Positions 57,301 to 64,000 of a stretch of DNA of 64,000 nt are shown one piece after another. The number at the start of each line of letters is the position of its first letter. Position 1 is the stretch's first letter. A program made the translations under genes and the position numbers. Below the pieces are notes generated by a model. It did no database searches and had not been told where the DNA came from. It saw nothing but the letters and a program-made list of their open reading frames with translations. The DNA lies in assembly GCA_947069175.1 (NCBI GenBank), contig CAMTDV010000013.1, positions 26,353,857 through 26,417,856 on the forward strand, in the 5' to 3' direction. The stretch comes from Scalesia atractyloides (Eukaryota; Streptophyta; Magnoliopsida; Asterales; Asteraceae).

Positions 57301-58295
57301 GGTTGATACTATTCGGTACTTATATGATAATAATGATAATAACCAAACCCAAACCAAAACCAAAAACAAAAATTATGTTTATGACGTTACATTACATCCG
57401 AATAGTGAACACCCCTAATCCAAATGATTGATTACTAAATTAAATAGCATAAGTTCAAAGCCTCTGCTGGTTTCAACGTAGCATACATCACTTCATAGTT
57501 TGTTCAAAAGAAAAATATATATAACAAAAGGATAACAAACTAAGGCCTTTCAAATAAGATTAAGAATGAAATTTGTAACTAAACAAGAAACTGTTTCAAG
57601 TATGAACTTGTGTATAACTAAACAATGAATTTGTAACTAAAAAATTATTCACTGATCAATAAGTCCATATATACAATAATACAAATGAAACACCTAATTC
57701 AACAAAAAAAACCTAACCTATTCAACCAATTCTCCATAATTCTCAACATTTCAAACAAAATTGAACCTAAAACCCTTACCCTCTGATCGAACAACAAACA
57801 TTCAAAGCGGACATCAGTAGAGAGAGATCGAACCAGTGATTCGGCCGGTGGCGAACTGCTCCTCAGCTCCTGCTCCACTGCTCGTTCTTCTTAGCTGCTG
57901 CTCATTCTCAGCTCCTGCTCGTTACCTCGTGCGGCAGTGGTGTGGCGCTCTGCTCCTCAGCTCCTACTCATTCTTCTAATCTGACTTCTGAGGAAGTGAA
58001 GGTTAGTCAGTTAGGTTGAACTGGTGTCTGGTGAACTGGTGAATGTTCGTTCTTTTATTTTTTGTTCAATTATTGGGTTTGGGTTGAGAATTTGGGCTAT
58101 AATGGTTGTGCTTATAAGAATTGGGTATTTAGTTGGGTAGTACAAAAATTATTTGAGCTTTGAAGAGGGGTAACATAATAATTCTTAAGGGGCAACGAAA
58201 TCCAAAAAACGCAAAAAAAATATTTTTTTACACTGTCGTCGGCGAGTCAAGGGGTAGTGGGGGCTACCCCTTGACTAAGGGTATGTCCGCCCCTG
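54376..58295 (-). mobile_element. hAT transposon with decayed transposase
   Basis: Ends CAGTGACGGATC (54376) and, inverted, CAGGGGCGGACATACCC (58295), short hAT-type TIRs. The flanks TATATAGT (54368-54375) and TGTATAGT (58296-58303) are an 8-bp duplication with one mismatch, the hAT length. The 3.9-kb interior carries a broken minus-strand transposase. At 57840-57975, upstream of the gene, GCTCCTCAGCTCCTGCTC-type repeats occur, possibly a 5' untranslated exon. Confidence 0.92.
54414..57047 (-). pseudogene. hAT transposase (ZMYM1/TTF-type zinc finger class)
   Basis: From 57047: a Ser/Asp/Glu-rich N-terminus, then RRRFNVKWFNKYHWLEY and AYCLCCYLF of the TTF-type zinc finger, ENSLPFRGHDESEKS, LVDESSDVSLKEQMAVVVRY (catalytic region), an intron of about 83 bp near 55813-55895, then the hallmark GQGYDGASNMRGEF, and the hAT C-terminal dimerisation block ending MKLIKTDLRNRMGDEYLNSA (about 54600). 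Stops and shifts occur near 56540, 56445, 56100, 55590 and 55250, so no active enzyme is expected. Confidence 0.9.
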
Positions 58296-58774
58296 TGTAT
58301 AGTTGTTCATTATGACTATATATATGGTCAAAATCAACTTAGATGTCGAATTCCAAAATTAGCTAGAAGCGTTTTAAGCTTTTTTTTATTTTCACCACTA
58401 ATACACGTTTCAGTTATCTAAATCAACTTTAATACCCTTTTGATTTATTTAATTACTTGAAATTCGAAATCTACGATCAAAACAATATGGTAAAATTTTG
58501 AAACTTGTTTCACCCGATTGAGAGATTTTATACACGCATGCTTAATTAAAAAAAAATCATGGTTGGAACTATACAATACTATGACAAACCAAACTAATAT
58601 TGTTCCAACAATATTGGTACTACCACGATTCTGTTCGAACAACATTTGTATCAGTATCGTAATGAATCAGATCGATACCAAACGAATTCTCACAACCATG
58701 CGAAGGGGAATTTCATAGTTTAAAACAATAACAACACCAATCAATGAATTATAGTACAAATACATAGTATACAT
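58296..58774. other. Intergenic, nothing recognised
   Basis: AT-rich DNA between the hAT element and the next repeat. A small palindrome around CCAACAATATTGGTA lies near 58606. No gene is seen. Confidence 0.7.
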
Positions 58775-59740
58775 TGTATTAGGAGTGTTCAAAAAAATCC
58801 GAATCTGAAACCAAAATATCTGAAAACCTGTAACCGAAATATCGAATCATTCGGATTCGGATTCGGATTCGGATGTGAGTTTCTGAAAAATTCGGATAAT
58901 TGAATTATCAGATATCCGAAATATGAAATTATGTTATTTTTAAAATATTAAATATATAATGATGTATGCTAGAAAAACCCAACCCCTTCCTTTTCCACAC
59001 CACGCCTCCACTTCACCACTTCCCCTCCATTAAACCTGCATCATCTAAAGCTTCAATCTTATCATCACACCCTTAATCAACCCTCATACACCATAATAAA
59101 CTCTACAGACTATCGTCTTCTACTTTTGGAAGTCGGTGTACAGTTACATGACGCACCAGCAACCAATTCTCTACTGAAGACAGCCACCAAATCTCCTCGC
59201 ACTGGTGCTCATCTTCCTGATTCAAAGCCCTCTCTTGTTGTCGCTCCTCTTCCCACGCCGCGTCATCACCGCTCCTCTATCCGTCATTGGGTTTGCACCG
59301 TCGTCTTATCGGATCCAGATCTGTAATTAATTTGAATTTGTTGCCATTTTGTTTTTAAGATCATTTTACATCATTTAATTTGATTTCGTTGACAATGACA
59401 TAGATCTGTAATTAATTTGACTTTGTAGCGATTTTGTTTTTAAGATTATTTTATATCATTTGATTTAATTTCGTTGCCATTTTGCATATGCAGAAGAAAC
59501 GTTTTAATAGATTTTATAGATTAAAGAAAAGATCTAGAAAAGCATAAAGCATGTTTGTTTTTAAATATAGGAAACGATTTTTTTTTGTCATTTTCTTAAT
59601 TCAGATATCCGTTATATTATCTGAATCCGTATCCGAAATTTCGAATACAAATTCGGATTTTAAAATTCAATATCCGAACTTTTCAGATATCTGGTTTTCG
59701 GATATTTGAAAATCGGATAATCCGATCTTGAACACCCTTA
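58775..59740. mobile_element. Foldback-type element, hAT-like candidate
   Basis: Subterminal inverted motifs TAGGAGTGTTCAA (left) and TAAGGGTGTTCAA (right, inverted), each followed by many CGGAT/ATCCG repeats such as TTCGGATTCGGATTCGGA. Flanks GTATACAT (58767-58774) and GTATACGT (59741-59748) are an 8-bp duplication with one mismatch. The interior holds a CT-rich, gene-like stretch (59126-59326) I do not recognise and two direct copies of a GATCTGTAATTAATTTGA block. Confidence 0.55.
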
Positions 59741-59960
59741 GTATACGTAATTTTTTTCTATGGTTGAGCACTGCTGCAATGCTGTATGTGAGCTGGTCCG
59801 TATTCGATCTGGTTTGGATAAAGCCAAAAGACTAACATAGTAAAACTATCTAACGTGGGCCCTCAAAGACAAAATAAACAAAAAAGTAAACCCGGTATCA
59901 AGTTTAGCCTTAAAACTATAAAAAAGAGAAGGAAAAATAATGAATCGTTAAACAACTCAT

Positions 59961-60436
59961 TAGGGATTTAGGGGTGAGTTGGGAAAAAAATCAAATTGAA
60001 ACTGAAAAATCCCATATAACTTAATGGAAAAAACTGAACTGAAATTTACGGTTCGGTTTCGTTTTTGGTTTTGGTTTAAAAATTGGAAAATTGAACCGAA
60101 CCGAATAACCCAAAAATTCATTTTTTTAATCTTTGTACATATTGATTGAGGAATTATAAATTTTATTCTTATATGTTAAGTATTTATAATAAGAATATTA
60201 ACATGTTTATTTATCTTTAAACTAATTTATCCATTGTGTACAAGATAAACAAAATTTAACATATTAATCAAACGATTTTCAAAGTATCATAAAAGAAAAT
60301 ATCTTAAGTTAAATGCATACATCTAAGAAAGATTCTTACAAAAAAAAAATCGAAAACGAATGGTTTTCAAAAACCAAAAACCGAACATTTCAGTTTCGCC
60401 AAACAACCGAACTGAACCGAACCGTGCACGCCCCTA
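59961..60436. mobile_element. hAT-type MITE
   Basis: 476 bp, TAGGGATTTAGGGGTGAG...GTGCACGCCCCTA, with a perfect 8-bp TSD CAACTCAT (59953-59960 and 60437-60444). The subterminal regions are full of GGTTCGGTTT and inverted AACCGAACCG motifs. No coding capacity. Confidence 0.88.
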
Positions 60437-60892
60437 CAACTCATGTGCACCAACTATATAAAATTTTATAAATTGGAATATTGGATCCGTATCCAGAATC
60501 GAGTCAAGTTTTTAACGAACCGAATTCAGAATGGCTTGATTTGTTTAGACCACTACTTATAATTTGAATGTAATAAATAACTAAGTGAATTTTCTACAAA
60601 TTCCGACTCCATTTAGAATTCATTTTGACTAGATGATCTAAATTAAATTAGGTAAATTTACTAAAATATCAGTTGACTAAAATGTTTTTCAAAAATATCA
60701 ATCTCCTGCGTCGGTGGAGCGAGGCCTCATGCACGGATGTGTCCGGCGAGTATGGGATGCGTATGTGGGGCTAAACCCAATATAAAATGGACATGTGGCC
60801 ACGAGATGCGTCCTTGGAGCGAGGCATCATGCACGGATACATTGGCGATTTTTCCGACGAGTTGATGTGTCTATTTCAATAAATTATTCTGA

Positions 60893-61096
60893 ACAGTTTG
60901 CCAAAAACTTATGCAACGACGCTCTTCTCGTTATCGGAAAATCTGAATCCTTAACCTGCTGAACATCTTTTTTAATCGGTCCTTTTGATCTGGAAATATC
61001 AACAACGGGAGGAGGTTTAGGTTTTGATGCTTCAACGCTGTTCTTCGCTATCAGCATAAGATCTCTTGCTTTATCTGCTGGAACGTTTCCATTAAA
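60893..61096 (-). pseudogene. Captured JAZ/TIFY repressor fragment with Jas motif
   Basis: Minus-strand reading from about 61096: FNGNVPADKARDLMLIA corresponds to the end of the TIFY/ZIM domain, then a Pro/Lys-rich linker, then SDFPITRRASLHKFLANC, the Jas motif (family consensus around LPIARRASLHRFL), and a stop near 60893. The frame is open over about 67 codons. JAZ proteins repress jasmonate responses; the Jas motif binds COI1 and MYC factors. The TIFYXG core and N-terminus are missing, and no start codon or promoter of its own is obvious. Confidence 0.85.
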
Positions 61097-61115
61097 CTAA
61101 TCACACCATCAACTC

Positions 61116-61240
61116 GTCGGAAACCTGCAACTCGCTGGAGTACTCGCCTGACACTTCAGAAACTCGCTGGAATACTCGCCTGACACTTCAGAAACTCGCC
61201 GGAAAGCTCGCTTGGCACTTCAGAAACTCGCCAGACGCAT
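61116..61240. repeat. Tandem units of about 36 bp inside the JAZ Pack-MULE
   Basis: Three to four copies of a unit with ACACTTCAGAAACTCGC followed by YGGAAWRCTCGC. They lie between the captured JAZ fragment and the right TIR. Confidence 0.85.
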
Positions 61241-61437
61241 CTCATGCATGATGTCTCACTCTAAGCACACATCCCGTGGCCACGTGTCCATTTTTTACTG
61301 GGTTTTGCTCCACAGACGCATACCGTGCTTGTCGGACGCATCACGCGCATGATGCCTCGCTCCATGGACGCAGGAGGTTGACATTTTTGAAAAACATTTT
61401 AGTCAACTGATATTTTAGTAATTTTCCCATTAAATTA

Positions 61438-62091
61438 CATATCAAATTGTACTAAAGCGTTTTAAACTTCTTTATTTCACTACGACACACGTTTAAGTTT
61501 TCTTAATCAACTTTAGTACTATTTGATTTGTTTAATTACTTGAAATTCTACATTTACAATCAAAACAATATGATAAAGTATAAACTTTATAACACTTTAT
61601 TTTTAAACTTATATTGTTATTAATAAAATATTACAATTAAATGGATTGTAAAGTCTTGTCTCTCCCATTACACACGACCCATGACTCATATATACCTCCC
61701 ATTATACAAGTACAAGTCAAAAGTCAAAACTTTGAACCTTTTATTATATGTCCATCTAGAACAAATATTAAAATAATAATTTCTATTTGCCTTTGTGAGC
61801 ATTTTGGAGCCAACGAATATATTTTAGAAAATTTAACATTTTCTCTTTCCAATGATATGTTTAAAAATACATCGTCACCTCGTTTGCGTATTCTTTGGGT
61901 ATACCACTATTGCTGTAAATTTAACAACCGGTCGAATCCAAATCGCGGAAGTTAAACCATCCACCAATGTCCAAACACAATCTGGCCGAAGGAGTGCATA
62001 GTAGTCCCAGTCCAGTCTGGTCTACTCTTTTTTTCCCGCTTTTGGGTTCCTACCCTATCCAGTTAGGTCCATACATAACTAAACAATGTTA
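61438..62091. other. Intergenic, nothing recognised
   Basis: A 104-codon open frame at 61641-61955 resembles no protein I know and has no supporting context. The rest is AT-rich. Confidence 0.6.
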
Positions 62092-62407
62092 GGGCATTCA
62101 CAATTGATTCTTTATCTTTATCTCTATAATTATATTAAAAATCGCTACATTTCTCTGTTTCATTTAAATATTTCTTTTTATAATTTTATTTTTATTTTTT
62201 CTCTCTTCTACACTCATAACCACTTTAAAAAATATTAAAAAATTATAGAGGATGAAGAATGTTTTCTCTAAATTTAGAGATTAACAGTAACATTTTCAAT
62301 CTTCTCCACTGATAACTACTCTACATAATATAAAGAATCCATTCATAACTACTCTATATAACATAGAGAATCCATTCATATAAATATGGAGGATCCAATG
62401 TGAAGAG
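62092..62407. mobile_element. Tourist-like MITE (PIF/Harbinger type)
   Basis: 316 bp flanked by TTA on both sides (62089-62091 and 62408-62410), the Harbinger target. Imperfect TIRs: GGGCATTCACAATTGATTC left, CTCTTCACATTGGATCC right (inverted). Very AT-rich interior with no ORF. A direct repeat of CATTCATAACTACTCTA lies near the right end. Confidence 0.7.
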
Positions 62408-62828
62408 TTAAGATTGATATCGCTAGCCTAAAGAATTTTGATGTTATAGGTTATATTGTACTTTCTTTTACATCAAGTGTTCGAAGAAATATAAAGTAGG
62501 AAATTATATTTATGACTTAAAAAATATTTCCAAGGCCTGTTTTGGACAGAAGTCTTTAGCAATAGTCTTTCAAAATGCAAAGATTCCAGGAGTAGTTGAA
62601 GGAGGCGACCAATTAAGTAGTCAAGCAAACCAAATCAAAGTGAAACTCTTTCTTTAGATTGTGAGTGTTTTTCTTTATGTATGGTGTTCCAAAAAGATTC
62701 TAGTTAAAATTTGTGACTTTTTAGTGGACAATAGCGGCTCAAATCCGTCACCAAATAACTTTCAATATATTGCTATCATTAGTGACTGTTACGACTGTAA
62801 ATGAACTAAACCGAACGAAAGGCTGTAA
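62408..62828. other. Intergenic, nothing recognised
   Basis: AT-rich. The last 30 bp (CTGTAAATGAACTAAACCGA) resemble the end of a hAT-like MITE into which the LINE fragment may have inserted. Confidence 0.5.
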
Positions 62829-63285
62829 ATGTGTTCGCTCTGCAATTCCGAAGAAGAGTCGGTGGATCACCTTTTCACGTCTTGTGCGTTCGCAACCATC
62901 TTGTGGCAGCACATAAGTGTGTGTTGCCGTGTGCCTAATATATACGCTTTTTCGTTTAACGACCTCTTGCAGCTCCATAACCATTTGGGCTTTAAAGATC
63001 CTGCAAAAAGCATTTTCGATGGTATTGTCAAGATTAGTTGTTGGAGTCTTTGGAGGGCAAGGAATAATCAGAAGTTTGAAGGCACACTGGCTTGACTTGA
63101 AAACGTTTATAGCTGAGCTCAAGACTTTAGGATACCTTTGGGTTAGAAATAGATCGAAGCTGAAAAACATTTCATGTGCGGATTGGTGTACATTTGTAAT
63201 TATGTAGTCTTGTCCTTTGTTTTGTACCCGCCACGTTTTGTGGGTTGGCCTTTGTTGGTTTTAATGAAGTTCACCTGTCAAAAAA
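62829..63285 (+). pseudogene. 3' end of a LINE (zf-RVT domain)
   Basis: Encodes the zinc-binding domain at the C-terminus of plant L1-type reverse transcriptases: CSLCNSEEESVDHLFTSCAF, LWQHISVCC, then WSLWRARNNQKFEG. A stop at about 63095 and a frame slip follow; the other frame continues to WCTFVIM at 63207, where such ORFs usually end. The 3' UTR runs to a short A-rich stretch (CAAAAAATAA, about 63276-63286). The 5' truncation is typical of LINE insertion. Confidence 0.85.
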
Positions 63286-63758
63286 TAACTTGTTCAAGAA
63301 TGGTTCACAAACACATCGAACGAAAATTCTTGATTATGTTCGTTCATTAAGGAATTTAACTAGTTCACGTATCATATTAAAAAAAACACTATTAATCCTA
63401 AACATTAGACATAATCTATCCCAAAACAAAGGCACAAGTTATACATAAAAAACATAAGCATAATTATCCCAACATAAAAAACGCCTCGCTTGCGGTATGC
63501 ACGTGTGTGTATATATATATATATTGTGTGTGTGTGTCTGTGGACCATCGGGGGGCAAAAGTGAAATTGCACTAATTTTAATGTTGCTTTATAAATTTCA
63601 TGAAAATAACGCTAAAAGGGGCGAGCGGTTAATCATGCATCCTATGGTTGCGTTAATAACCGAAAGACAAAAGGGTACATGCACTAATCGACCTTTGTCC
63701 CGATTGTTGAGTGTTATGTGCCTTATGTCAAAGGCTTGATGCAAAACTATTATCGAGC
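63286..63758. other. Intergenic with a microsatellite
   Basis: Contains a mixed (GT)n/(AT)n/(GT)n microsatellite at about 63504-63540. No gene is recognised. Confidence 0.7.
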
Positions 63759-63885
63759 CGGGGGTCTCAATGGAAGCAGTCTCTCTATTCCTTCGGGTTA
63801 TAGGTAAGATTGTCTAGTTCTTATCCTTCTCAGACCCTACCTTATCTTTGCTATTGGTGAGATTTACTGAGTATGATGATGATCC
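63759..63885 (+). mobile_element. RTE/SINE-type 3' tail
   Basis: The sequence GAGCCGGGGGTCTCAATGGA through CTTCGGGTTATAGGTAAG and CTCAGACCCTACC to a short (ATG)n tail (TATGATGATGAT) matches the 3' end shared by plant RTE LINEs and dependent SINEs. The 5' end lies upstream and was not placed. Confidence 0.7.
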
Positions 63886-64000
63886 CATAATACTTTTTTT
63901 AAAGATGTAACTTTCTAATGATTGAATATAAAAAAACAAATAACGACCATGAATGAACATAAACGAGCATATTACCTAATGTTCACGAATGCAATTGAAC
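63886..64000. other. Window end, nothing recognised
   Basis: AT-rich. The last 60 bp carry GAACATAAACGAGC-type words seen in hAT-like MITE ends. Confidence 0.5.

Larger units (their letters stand above)
60651..61428. mobile_element. Pack-MULE carrying a JAZ repressor fragment
   Basis: 778 bp with a perfect 9-bp TSD ATTAAATTA (60642-60650 and 61429-61437). TIRs of about 200 bp start GGTAAATTTACTAAAATATC (left) and GGGAAAATTACTAAAATATC (right, inverted); the first 75 bp are almost identical. The centre holds a captured coding fragment and a short tandem array. No transposase is present. Confidence 0.94.

Noticed and set aside
59126..59326. 66-codon open frame inside the foldback element at 58775
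   Set aside because: Low-complexity Ser/Pro/Thr-rich reading with no known domain; it might be captured DNA, but this cannot be shown.
61641..61955. 104-codon open frame
   Set aside because: No domain, no gene context and AT-rich composition; open frames of this size occur by chance.
63512..63540. CRISPR-like or other regular array
   Set aside because: It is a simple GT/AT microsatellite; no spaced repeats exist and the DNA is from a plant.

Overview
This window is plant nuclear DNA. Both retrotransposon classes use initiator-tRNA-Met-type primer sites, and a PPR gene, a BCS1-like AAA-ATPase, a JAZ fragment and an RD19-type protease fragment are recognisable. The lineages (a Tekay-like chromovirus, a SIRE-like copia element with an envelope-like ORF, very long solo LTRs) fit a large repeat-rich genome. 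I suspect Asteraceae, but that is an inference from the look of the repeats. I see no intact host gene: every recognisable host gene is broken, truncated or carried inside a transposon.

Layout. 1-4601 holds an LTR-like fragment, two MULE-type elements (one carrying a membrane-protein gene fragment), a Helitron-like 3' end and a minisatellite. 4602-11422 is a three-level nest of solo LTRs, each with a perfect 5-bp target duplication (ACTTA, GTTAA, TACTC). 14624-18290 is a pseudogene of a PLS-class PPR protein like Arabidopsis At3g47840, split by a solo LTR (15329-17044) of the same family as the middle LTR of the nest. 18.3-25.8 kb is AT-rich DNA with small non-autonomous elements. 25817-40353 is a degenerate SIRE-like copia element on the minus strand (TSD ACTTC); its envelope-like ORF is itself split by a Pack-MULE (26849-27788, 9-bp TSD) carrying part of a papain-like protease gene. 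40363-52049 is a BCS1-like AAA-ATPase pseudogene (minus), split by a young Tekay-like Ty3 element (41012-51799, LTRs about 99% alike by eye) and by a 433-bp solo LTR. 52.5-64 kb holds SINE-like elements, a 3.9-kb hAT element with a decayed transposase, hAT and Tourist-like MITEs, a Pack-MULE with a JAZ repressor fragment (60651-61428), and LINE/RTE 3' ends.

Most unusual signals. (1) The Ty3 LTR carries four tRNA-like modules with Pol III A and B boxes. Three are diverged tandem copies whose long A-box hairpins keep pairing although the stem sequence differs. (2) Three dissimilar LTR sequences share palindromes with variable complementary stems around a near-constant 5-nt GGGGC-type centre. 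(3) The copia element has clusters of a TTCGTACGAA-like palindrome in its LTRs and at three internal sites. (4) Three MULEs carry fragments of host genes, including the Jas region of a JAZ repressor.

All similarity statements are by eye; no alignment or database search was run.
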